Shown: positions 1 through 7,219 of the stretch, piece after piece
Position numbering within the stretch: position 1 is the stretch's first letter
Layout of the letters: every line of letters begins with the position of its first letter
Assembly: GCF_002727185.1 (NCBI RefSeq)
Contig: NZ_NIZW01000017.1
Span: 1-64,000, forward strand
Reading direction: 5' to 3'
DNA from: Rhodopirellula bahusiensis
GTDB taxonomy: Bacteria; Planctomycetota; Planctomycetia; Pirellulales; Pirellulaceae
Length of the DNA stretch: 64,000 bases
Notes under the pieces: generated by a model
Seen by the model: the letters and a program-made list of their open reading frames with translations, nothing else
Told to the model about the DNA's origin: nothing
Database searches by the model: none
Position numbers and translations under genes: made by a program

Positions 1-90
1 ACCCACTGACTGGCGAGCCGTATGCGGGAGAACCGCACGTACGGTTCTGAGGGAGGGGAGTCCGGCTCAACCGGACTTCCCTACCCCTAT
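1..90 (+). mobile_element. Group II intron, 3' end (domains V and VI)
   Basis: Positions 15-48 form a domain V: GAGCCGT (15-21) pairs with ACGGTTC (41-47), GCGG pairs with CCGC around a GAGA-type loop, there is a two-base bulge on the 3' side, and the AGC catalytic triad sits at 16-18. Positions 51-87 form a domain VI hairpin in which 51-65 pairs with 71-86, leaving A83 unpaired. A83 lies seven bases before the inferred 3' splice site after position 90, where a branch-point adenosine is expected, and the intron ends in AT (AY consensus). The maturase gene and domains I-IV would lie left of the window. The downstream exon is the first base of a 280-bp repeat. The 3' end looks structurally intact; whether the whole intron is functional cannot be seen. 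Confidence 0.88.
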
Positions 91-649
91 CAGGTTGGAT
101 TTGGTTCTCCATCGAACGGAGTCGATGGGCGACTTTGGACGCTGGCAACAGAGTAGAACCATTGTCCCCAATTGTTCCCTCTGGCGGCTCGCCGTCGCGA
201 AGCGGTGTGACATTCAACCCAAGATCACCCCGTTCGTGCCAGGCTTCTCGCGGATTGAAACTGGCACGCGAACAATTGAGAACACCCGTCCACTCTTCCG
301 TAGCACGGTGGTCTACACCGTGAGTGCGAGTGAGATTGCGCTCGGCTCGCTGGGGGCCCCAGCGAGCTACAGGTTGGATTTGGTTCTCCATCGAGCGGAG
401 TCGATGGGCGACTTTGGACGTTGGCACCAGAGTAGAACCATTGTCCCCAATTGTTCCGTCTGGCGACTCGCCGTCGCGAAGCGGTGTGACATCGATTCAA
501 AGTTCGCACCGTTCGTGCCAGGCTTCTCGGCGACTAGAACCTGGCACGCGAACAATTGAGAACACCCGTTCACTCTTCTGTAGCACGGCGGTCTCCACCG
601 TGAGTGCGAGTGAGATTGCGCTCGGCTCGCCGGGGGCCCCAGCGATCTA
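91..649 (+). repeat. Two tandem copies of a ~280-bp dispersed repeat
   Basis: Unit 1 is 91-369 and unit 2 is 370-649; a few bases of a third start at 650. The units are nearly identical. Each holds the landmark CCATTGTCCCCAATTGTTC, a GTGGTCTACACCGTGAG-type inverted repeat and, at its 3' end, a GC-rich palindrome (GCTCGCTGGGG/CCCCAGCGAGC). Open frames through the repeat are not conserved between copies and have no ribosome-binding site, so I treat the region as non-coding. The same unit recurs at 2052-2613 and, inverted and decayed, near 8864-9055. Confidence 0.9.
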
Positions 650-667
650 CAGGTTGGAAGCGAGCGA

Positions 668-1783
668 TCAGGCTGGGGCGGGTCGGCCGTAGTAGAAGCC
701 TTGGGCCAGGTCGAAACCGATTTCTTGGCAGGCTTCGGCTTCTTCGATCGTTTCGATGCCTTCCGCCAAGGCCGAGATATTCAGATCCTGGACCATGCTG
801 ACGAGCGACCGGAGCATTCGCATGCGATTGTCGTCGGCGACGCTCAATCCGCGAATCAGCCCGATGTCGAATTTGACGTAGTCCGGCCGAGCTTCGACCA
901 ATTCTGCCAAACGGGCTTGGCCGGCACCAAAGTCGTCATAAGCGAGCTGGATGTCCAATTCCTTCAGCGTCGAATGCAGACGCTGCATTTGTTTTGGGTT
1001 GGTCACCGCCGACTCGTGGATCTCCAACACGATCTGAGAGTTCGACGCCATGGAGCGAACCTTGCACAGCGAGTCAATCAGCGACTGGCCGTCTTCCATC
1101 TCTTTCGGGTGAGTGTCGACGAACAACATCGGCGAGTCGGGAAGTTCGCGTCCAACACGAAGCCCTTCCCAACGCAGCAGACGACTGAGCTCGACTTCCA
1201 AGTTCAATTGCTCGGCGGCCTGAAACATGGCGCCGACGGATTCAAGCCCAAACACGCTGCCACGACCCAGGATCTCGTAGCCGATCATGCGAGCCCCCAC
1301 CAACGTCACAATCGGTTGAAAGTGCGGGCGGACAAGCCGCTGGCTCATCAAGCGATCGAATTGCACCAACGCGAGGGCTTGGTCACAGACATTTTCCGAG
1401 ATCGTCCCCGCGGTGACTCCCGTCGGGGATTGGCGTCGCACGCGAAAAGGTGCTTCGGCAAAGTGAATCAGGTCTTCGTCGCCGACCAAGACGGGTTCGG
1501 TGACGCGTTTGCCGTTGAGGTAAGTGCCGTTCGTGCTTTCGAGATCACGCACGATGAGCTTGCTGTCTTCGATCTTCAGTTCGGCGTGGTTCCCGCTGAC
1601 GGTCCGGAACTGCAGCTTCATCGCGACGCCAGATTTCCGGCCCACGATGAATGGCTCTTGATCGATGGGTGTGTGTTGCAGCGTGTCGCCGGGCCCCATG
1701 GGACCGGACAGAAACCACACGTCCTCGAGGACGGCGGTGCTGCGACGAAGTCGGTCGATGGGAAGGCTATCAACGGAAGCCAT
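668..1783 (-). CDS. FHA domain - EAL domain protein (probable c-di-GMP phosphodiesterase)
   Basis: The 371-residue product joins an N-terminal forkhead-associated domain (about 25-115; GRKSG at 49, SGNH at 63, STNGTYLNG at 83-91), which in the family binds phosphothreonine, to a C-terminal EAL domain (about 140-371), which in the family hydrolyses cyclic di-GMP. Most catalytic residues are visible: E170 (in EIL), E254 and E257, D283-D284 in DDFGAG, K304, E341 in AEGIET and Q361. The asparagine that normally ligates metal in the first strand pair is aspartate (D223). No membrane segment or signal peptide is seen, so it should be cytoplasmic. The ATG at 1783 is preferred to an upstream in-frame TTG at 1828. 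The gene is single and bracketed by direct copies of the 280-bp repeat. Activity is likely but not certain because of D223. Confidence 0.88.
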   Translation of the reverse strand: MASVDSLPIDRLRRSTAVLEDVWFLSGPMGPGDTLQHTPIDQEPFIVGRKSGVAMKLQFRTVSGNHAELKIEDSKLIVRDLESTNGTYLNGKRVTEPVLVGDEDLIHFAEAPFRVRRQSPTGVTAGTISENVCDQALALVQFDRLMSQRLVRPHFQPIVTLVGARMIGYEILGRGSVFGLESVGAMFQAAEQLNLEVELSRLLRWEGLRVGRELPDSPMLFVDTHPKEMEDGQSLIDSLCKVRSMASNSQIVLEIHESAVTNPKQMQRLHSTLKELDIQLAYDDFGAGQARLAELVEARPDYVKFDIGLIRGLSVADDNRMRMLRSLVSMVQDLNISALAEGIETIEEAEACQEIGFDLAQGFYYGRPAPA

Positions 1784-2051
1784 GACAACAATTTCGTGAA
1801 GGGATGGGCGGAAAACGAGCGACCACAAAAGGCCAGGGTTTTGCTCTGCTGCAAAGCTAGGTCACGAGTTGTGAACAAACACATCGTGCTTTTGAATTTC
1901 AGGCGATTTCCAACGGATGTCCTCACGACGATGACAGATTGTGCCCTAGGACGATCGGCGTGCGCCGGTTGTGCGGGATGAAGGGGTTGAGCGGGGATTG
2001 GTTGGGACGCTGATGTACTTGCGCTCGTCTCGGTGGGTGACCACCGAGCTA

Positions 2052-2613
2052 CAGGTTGGGCTTGGTGTTCTCCATCGAGCGGAGTCGATGGGCGACTTTC
2101 GACGCTGACACCAGAGTAGAACCATTGTCCCCAATTGTTCCGTCTGGCGGCTCGCCATTGGGAAGCAGTGTGACATTCATTCCAAGGTCGCACAGTTCGT
2201 GTTGGGCGTCTCGGTGAACTGGAACAGGCGTGTGATCAGTGGGGACAACTGCTCCGCTCTTCCGTGGCACGGTGGTCTCCACCGTGAGTGCGCGGGAAGT
2301 TGCGCTCGGCTCGCTGGGGGCCCCAGCGAGCTACGGTTGGCCGTTGCTCTGCCATTGAGCGGAGTCGATGGGCAACTTTGGACGCTGGCATCAGAGTAGA
2401 ACCATTGTCCCCAATTGTTCCGTCTGGCGGCTCGCCGTTGGGAAGCAGTGTGGCATTCATTCCAAGGTCGCAGCGTTCGCGTTGGGCGTCTCGGTGAACT
2501 GGAACAGGCGTGTGATCAGAGGGGACAACTGTTCCGCTCTTCCGTGGCACGGTGGTCTCCACCGTGAGTGCGCGGGAAGTTGCGCTCGGCTCGCTGGGGG
2601 CCCCAGCGATCTA
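2052..2613 (+). repeat. Second pair of ~280-bp repeat units
   Basis: Units 2052-2333 (282 bp) and 2334-2613 (280 bp) lie in the same orientation as those at 91-649. They share the CCATTGTCCCCAATTGTTC landmark and the terminal GGGGGCCCC-centred palindrome but differ in the middle, where GGGGACAACTG replaces the ACAATTGAG of the first pair. The second pair is thus a divergent subfamily. Together the pairs flank the FHA-EAL gene as long direct repeats. The rest of 1784-2711 holds the likely promoter region of that gene and no other gene I can support. Confidence 0.9.
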
Positions 2614-2640
2614 CAGGTTGATTGACCATTTCGAAACGAA

Positions 2641-2682
2641 AAAAGGCCGGCCTCTTTCGTTGGAAAGAAGCCGGCCTTTGAA
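2641..2682 (-). terminator. Intrinsic terminator of nrdJ
   Basis: AAAGGCCGGC and GCCGGCCTTT form a perfect 10-bp stem; read on the minus strand the stem runs into a T tract. It lies about 30 bp beyond the nrdJ stop codon. Confidence 0.9.
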
Positions 2683-2711
2683 TGTCATCAAGCGATTGCT
2701 AGGCAGTTCGC

Positions 2712-5700
2712 TCAGCTGCAGCCCATCGAGTTGCCGCAGTTGTGGCACAAGTAGCAGTTGCCGTTTCGGACGGTGATACTGCCGCAGTTGTCACAACTCG
2801 GAGCATCGGTTTGGAAACGTGAGAACTGGTCCGATTGTCCGCCCAAGCCGTCAGTGGACTTTTCAGCCACCGCACCGTTGGCAGCCCCATCGGCCGAATG
2901 ACCGTTGGAGTGCCCGTTGGCTGCACTGCCGTTGCTGGTTCCATTTTGCAGGCTTGCCAACAAAGTGGCTCGTTCAACCAAAGCCACCGCGGCACCCGCG
3001 TCGGCTCGCAGTTCCGCCATCACGGGACTGTTGTTGTTCGACGTTGCACCCGCGGGAGCGGTCGTCATGTCAGGGCCATTGCCGCCCGTCTTTGCCGCAC
3101 CTTCCGCACTGGGTGAGTAGTCATTGCCGGACATGAACGTGATGCCCAACCAACGAGCGATGTAATCGACGACGCTCTTGGCAATGCGGATGTCCTTGTT
3201 GGACGTGTGCCCCATTGGCTCGAACCGAGTGTGGCTGAACTTGTTGACGATCACTTCCAACGGCACGCCGTACTGCATCGCGATCGACAGAGCGGTGCCG
3301 AAGCTGTCCATGATGCCGCCGATCGTCGACCCTTCTTTGGCCATCGTGATGAACATTTCACCTGGGCGTCCATCAGGATACAAACCGACGCACAAGTAAC
3401 CTTCGTGCCCAGCGATGCTGAACTTGTGAGTCAAGCTTTGACGTGTGTCAGGCAAACGTTCGCGACGTGGTTTGTAAACAATCTTCTCGACCGTTTCGAC
3501 CTTCACCGCTTCGGCTGCGTCCGTGGCCTTCTGTTCGTCCGACTTGGTGTTCAAAGGTTGCGACTGCTTGCTGCCGTCACGATAAATCGCGATCGCCTTC
3601 AGCCCCAATTCCCAGCCCCAGAAGTAAGCGTCCGCGATGTCTTGCGGGGTCACATCGGTGGGCATGTTGACCGTTTTGCTGATCGCACCCGAAAGGAACG
3701 GTTGAGCAGCGGCCATCATCGTGATGTGTGCACGCCAGCCGATGCTGCGAACACCGTTGGCAGGCTTGAAAGCACAATCGAACACGGCCAAGTGTTCGTC
3801 TTGCAAACCAGGAGCACCTTCGATGGTGTCGTTGGCATCGACGTACTTCAGAATCTCTTCGATGGTGTCGGCGTTGTAGCCGAGCGTCTTCAAGCCGAGC
3901 TTCACGGTTTGATTGACGATCTTCAACATCCCGCCACCGGCGAGCTGCTTGTATTTCACGAGTGCGATGTCGGGCTCGATGCCCGTCGTGTCGCAGTCCA
4001 TCATGAAGCTGATCGTGCCGGTCGGTGCCAACACGGTTGCCTGTGCGTTGCGGAAGCCGTACTTCTCGCCGATTTCCAAGACACCGTCCCACAATTCGCG
4101 GGCGGCTTCTTTCAGTTCGGCTGGGCCATCGTCGTTGATTTCTTCGCAAGCGTCGCGGTGCATTTGCATGACGCGGAGCATCGGTGCTTCGTTTTCGGCG
4201 TAGCCGTCAAACGTTCCGACGACGCTGGCGATTTCTGCGCTGGTGCGGTTGGCTTCACCGTGCAACAACGAAGTCAACGAACCACACATGCCGCGGGCTG
4301 CGTCGCTGTCGTAAGGCAATCCAGCCGTCATGACGACGCTGCCCAGGTTCGAATAACCGAGTCCCAGCGGGCGATACTTGTGGCTGTTGCGAGCGATGGG
4401 CTCGGTCGGATAGCTGGCGTGATCGACCAAGATTTCTTGGGCAATGAAGAACGTCCGGCAAGCGGAACGGAAGCTTTCGTGATTGAACGATCCGTCCGAT
4501 TGGACGAACTTCATCAAGTTGATGCTGGCCAGGTTGCACGCGGTGTCGTCCAGGAACATGTATTCCGAGCAAGGGTTCGATGCGTTGATCGCTCCGCTGT
4601 TCGGGCACGTGTGCCACTTGTTGATCGTCGTGTCGTATTGCACACCTGGGTCGCCGCAGTGCCATGCGCACTCGGCCATTTTGTTGAGCAATTCTTTGGC
4701 GACATAGCTTGGTGGCTCGGTGGTCGGCTTGTCCGTGATCCAACGCGTTTGGAAGGTTTCGTTCTTGCGAACCGCTTCCATGTATTCGTCCGTCAAACGC
4801 ACCGACAAGTTCGCGTTTTGGAAACAAACGCTGGCGTAAGCTTCGCCGTTGAAGTTCGAATCGTAGCCTTCACGAATCAACGCGTGAGCCTTCTTCTCTT
4901 CCGCCCATTTGCACTCAATGAACTCGAGAATATCTGGGTGCCAGACTTTGAGCGATTGCATCTTGGCCGCACGACGAGTCTTGCCGCCCGACTTCACCAC
5001 ACCAGCGATCGAGTCGTAGACACGCATGAACGACAGGGGACCGGAAGGTGTTCCACCGCCGGACAGCTTTTCGCGTTGGCTGCGGATGGTCGACAGGTCG
5101 GTTCCCGTTCCGCTGCCGAATTTGAACAACATCGCCTCGCTGCACGCCAGACGCATGATGTCTTCCATGTTGTCATCCACCGACTGGATGAAACAGGCTG
5201 ACCCTTGTGGGTATTCGTATGGGTTGTCGGGCTGGGCGGTGGTGTTTTCGGTGCGATCCCAGTGCCAGTTGCACATGTCGCCTTCGACGTTGTACTGAGT
5301 GTGCAAACCAACGTTGAACCACACTGGGCTGTTGAACGCACCGTGCTGGTGCAAGCACAACCAAGTCAGGTCGCGATAGAAACGCTCGCCGTCTTCGGGG
5401 GTGTCGAAGTAACCGTCGGCCAAGCCCCAATCGCTGATCGTTCGAGTGACGCGGTGGATCAGTTGGCGAACGCTTCGTTCACGTTCTTCGGTGTTCTTGG
5501 GGTCGCCGTAGAAGTACTTCGAAACAACGACGTTGGTCGCCAGTTGGCTCCAAGAGGCCGGGACTTCACAGTCGGTTTGCTCGAACAGAGCGTTGCCCGA
5601 TTCGTCCTTGATCGCAGCCGAACGCAAATCCCAAGCGGTCGTGGCGAACGGGGTGCGCCCGTCATCGGGGCAGAACTTCGATTCAATCTTCAGACCGGCG

Positions 5701-5834
5701 CGATCGCCTCGCAGGGCGGTGCCGAACTTCTCGCGTGCGTACTCAACGCCGTGCTCGGAATCGACCTTTTCCAGAGCAGGGTCATTGGCGGGGATGCGGG
5801 AGGTCGCGTTCGACTCAGGCAGAACAGTGGACAT
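2712..5834 (-). CDS. nrdJ: Adenosylcobalamin-dependent (class II) ribonucleoside-diphosphate reductase
   Basis: The 1040-residue product reduces ribonucleotides to deoxyribonucleotides with a cobalamin-derived radical, without oxygen. The barrel carries the family signatures: QGSACFIQSVDDNMEDIM near 210, FGSGTGTDLSTIRS near 240, SNPCSEYMFLDDTACNLASIN in the middle with the active-site cysteine, and the phosphate-binding PTGTISFMMDCDTTG. The tail ends in a CxxC...CxxC zinc-ribbon-like segment (CDNCGS, CYLCHNCG, final CS) that in this family serves as a redox-active, metal-binding C-terminus. An Ala/Gly/Asn-rich linker of about 100 residues precedes it. The ATG at 5834 is supported by AAGGAG 13 bases upstream. 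The gene is monocistronic, with its own terminator and a promoter near 6107-6134. No nrdAB or nrdD is in the window. Confidence 0.97.
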   Translation of the reverse strand: MSTVLPESNATSRIPANDPALEKVDSEHGVEYAREKFGTALRGDRAGLKIESKFCPDDGRTPFATTAWDLRSAAIKDESGNALFEQTDCEVPASWSQLATNVVVSKYFYGDPKNTEERERSVRQLIHRVTRTISDWGLADGYFDTPEDGERFYRDLTWLCLHQHGAFNSPVWFNVGLHTQYNVEGDMCNWHWDRTENTTAQPDNPYEYPQGSACFIQSVDDNMEDIMRLACSEAMLFKFGSGTGTDLSTIRSQREKLSGGGTPSGPLSFMRVYDSIAGVVKSGGKTRRAAKMQSLKVWHPDILEFIECKWAEEKKAHALIREGYDSNFNGEAYASVCFQNANLSVRLTDEYMEAVRKNETFQTRWITDKPTTEPPSYVAKELLNKMAECAWHCGDPGVQYDTTINKWHTCPNSGAINASNPCSEYMFLDDTACNLASINLMKFVQSDGSFNHESFRSACRTFFIAQEILVDHASYPTEPIARNSHKYRPLGLGYSNLGSVVMTAGLPYDSDAARGMCGSLTSLLHGEANRTSAEIASVVGTFDGYAENEAPMLRVMQMHRDACEEINDDGPAELKEAARELWDGVLEIGEKYGFRNAQATVLAPTGTISFMMDCDTTGIEPDIALVKYKQLAGGGMLKIVNQTVKLGLKTLGYNADTIEEILKYVDANDTIEGAPGLQDEHLAVFDCAFKPANGVRSIGWRAHITMMAAAQPFLSGAISKTVNMPTDVTPQDIADAYFWGWELGLKAIAIYRDGSKQSQPLNTKSDEQKATDAAEAVKVETVEKIVYKPRRERLPDTRQSLTHKFSIAGHEGYLCVGLYPDGRPGEMFITMAKEGSTIGGIMDSFGTALSIAMQYGVPLEVIVNKFSHTRFEPMGHTSNKDIRIAKSVVDYIARWLGITFMSGNDYSPSAEGAAKTGGNGPDMTTAPAGATSNNNSPVMAELRADAGAAVALVERATLLASLQNGTSNGSAANGHSNGHSADGAANGAVAEKSTDGLGGQSDQFSRFQTDAPSCDNCGSITVRNGNCYLCHNCGNSMGCS

Positions 5835-6050
5835 AGCGCGTCACAAACTCCTTAAAGAGATCGTCCGTGGACGGTGCACCAGAAGTTGACATTCGCGGTC
5901 CTCGCGAAACTTCCGATCCCGTCAAATTTGAAATGAGAGCTGGCAGTCGCCACTGAGTGCTGCTTCCGTGAGCGAAACGAACTACCGCGTGATCCATGAT
6001 GTCGATATCGGATCATTGATCGTCAAAATCGATGCAAAGTGATTTGCTAT

Positions 6051-6096
6051 CACTACCGGTAGTGGTTTCCATGCCGTCGAGGCACTACATGTGGGC
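6051..6096 (-). promoter_or_regulatory. Pair of NrdR-box-like operators upstream of nrdJ
   Basis: Box 1 (6051-6064) is the perfect palindrome CACTACCGGTAGTG. Box 2 (6083-6096), CACTACATGTGGGC, is a degenerate dyad of the same type. Their centres are 32 bp apart, about three helical turns, which is the arrangement known for NrdR, the ATP/dATP-sensing repressor of ribonucleotide reductase genes. The half-sites CACTA and TAGTG match the outer part of the usual NrdR consensus; the centre (CCGG instead of TATA) does not. Both boxes lie just downstream of a promoter-like sequence, which fits repression. Confidence 0.6.
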
Positions 6097-6106
6097 GACG
6101 GGCGGA

Positions 6107-6134
6107 ATATTAGAGGTTCCCACGATTGTGTCAA
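6107..6134 (-). promoter_or_regulatory. Sigma-70-like promoter for nrdJ
   Basis: On the minus strand TTGACA (6129-6134) is followed after 16 bases by TAATAT (6107-6112). The start of transcription would be near 6100, giving a leader of about 265 bases. The -35 hexamer is perfect and the -10 weak. The position right upstream of the operator pair supports it. Confidence 0.5.
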
Positions 6135-6392
6135 TCTCGATTTTAAAACTGCCGTAAACAGAGACCAGCAATTGGTTTGCGCGCGGCTCTCATTTTGAAC
6201 ACCTGACATCTTTCGGCCCCGAACCGCCGACGTAAAGCTCGCCCTGGTGAAGAGTTAGTGAATCTCCCGAGAAGAGATGCTGCCCTCGTGGAAAACTTGT
6301 CGGCAATCAAAATTTTCTTCTCATCACGCACCAACTGCCCGGTCACTTGGGACGATCGCAGAAGGTGGGTAAGAGGTAGTGGAAAGGGGGTC

Positions 6393-6480
6393 AGGGCCAC
6401 AGGGCCACAGGGCCACAGGGGCTCAGGGGCTCAGGGGCTCAGGGGCTCAGGGGCTCAGGGGCTCAGGGGCTCAGGGGCTC
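6393..6480 (+). repeat. 8-bp tandem repeat array (3 + 8 units)
   Basis: Three units of AGGGCCAC (6393-6416) are followed without a break by eight perfect units of AGGGGCTC (6417-6480). The unit length is not a multiple of three, so any reading frame through it drifts; I see no gene here. The whole interval 6135-7107 has no supported coding sequence. Confidence 0.95.
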
Positions 6481-6504
6481 AGGGAGCAAGAGGCAGGGGG
6501 GTTG

Positions 6505-6679
6505 ATTGAAAAAGTGAAATTGACAATTTCAAATTGTAAAATCGGAGGGGTGGGCTCTGCCTTGATTGCGTTCGATGCTCGGCCTGGTGACCAGAGCCGG
6601 ACCTGTCCTGCTACAGACGCCAGCTCGGCAGATGGCAAGTCACTTTGCAATTTACAATTGTCAATTTCACTTTTTCAAT
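6505..6679. repeat. 24-bp perfect inverted repeat with a ~127-bp spacer
   Basis: The AT-rich arm at 6505-6528 (starting ATTGAAAAAGTGAAATTG) is the exact reverse complement of 6656-6679. Flanking bases keep partial symmetry (TTGTAAA at 6534-6540 against TTTACAATT at 6651-6659). The spacer is GC-richer and has no gene. The pair could form a long hairpin, or be the ends of a small non-autonomous element; no target-site duplication is obvious. Confidence 0.85.
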
Positions 6680-6782
6680 TTTGCCCCTCCCCTCTCCCCA
6701 AACTTTGTTTCGGAAGAGGTGCGACATGGGGAAAACGCCAACAAGCGGTATCAGACTGCTCGACCTCGGAGGATGAAGGGCT

Positions 6783-6891
<109 letters not shown>

Positions 6892-7107
6892 CTAGAAAAG
6901 CCGCCACTCTCTGTGGCCCTGAGTTCCTGAGGCCCTTTTCCACTTCATGCCTTGACCAGCGTGGCGGGATCCGATTATCGTCAGATCCATGAGCGGACAA
7001 CTTTGCCTCCTACTGAATCTCGACCTCGGCCTTCTAGCGAACGGCCTGAGCGGATTCATGGTGGACGCCTGACGGCGGTTGTCTCAATTTTCCATCGAAT
7101 GAATTAG

Positions 7108-7141
7108 CCCGGGCCGCACTTGCCGCGACTCGGGTTTTTTT
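7108..7141 (+). terminator. Leader terminator/attenuator candidate upstream of leuA
   Basis: CCCGGGCCGC (7108-7117) pairs with GCGACTCGGG (7125-7134) with one mismatch and one G-T pair, and seven T follow (7135-7141). It sits 78 bases before the leuA start and no plus-strand gene lies upstream, so it reads as a leader terminator. The 3' arm can also pair in TCGGG/CCCGA (7130-7134 with 7145-7149), a possible competing structure. I find no leucine-rich leader peptide and no T-box. Confidence 0.55.
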
Positions 7142-7219
7142 GTGCCCGAATGCATGTGCGGCGGGTGCGATTCCGGGGCTCTGAAGTTTATCTTCTTCCC
7201 TATCCGAGATTGCAGTCCC

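Noticed and set aside
95..692. Frames in the 280-bp repeats
   Set aside because: The reading frames are not kept between copies and the units carry no start or ribosome site; the DNA looks non-coding.
701..1981. 426-residue frame opposite the FHA-EAL gene
   Set aside because: It is antisense to a gene with complete FHA and EAL signatures.
3207..5201. 664-residue frame on the plus strand opposite nrdJ
   Set aside because: The minus-strand nrdJ has full family motifs; the opposite frame has the composition of an antisense shadow.
5835..6100. Cobalamin riboswitch in the nrdJ leader
   Set aside because: Adenosylcobalamin-dependent enzymes can be under such control, but I cannot find a B12 box in the leader on the minus strand.
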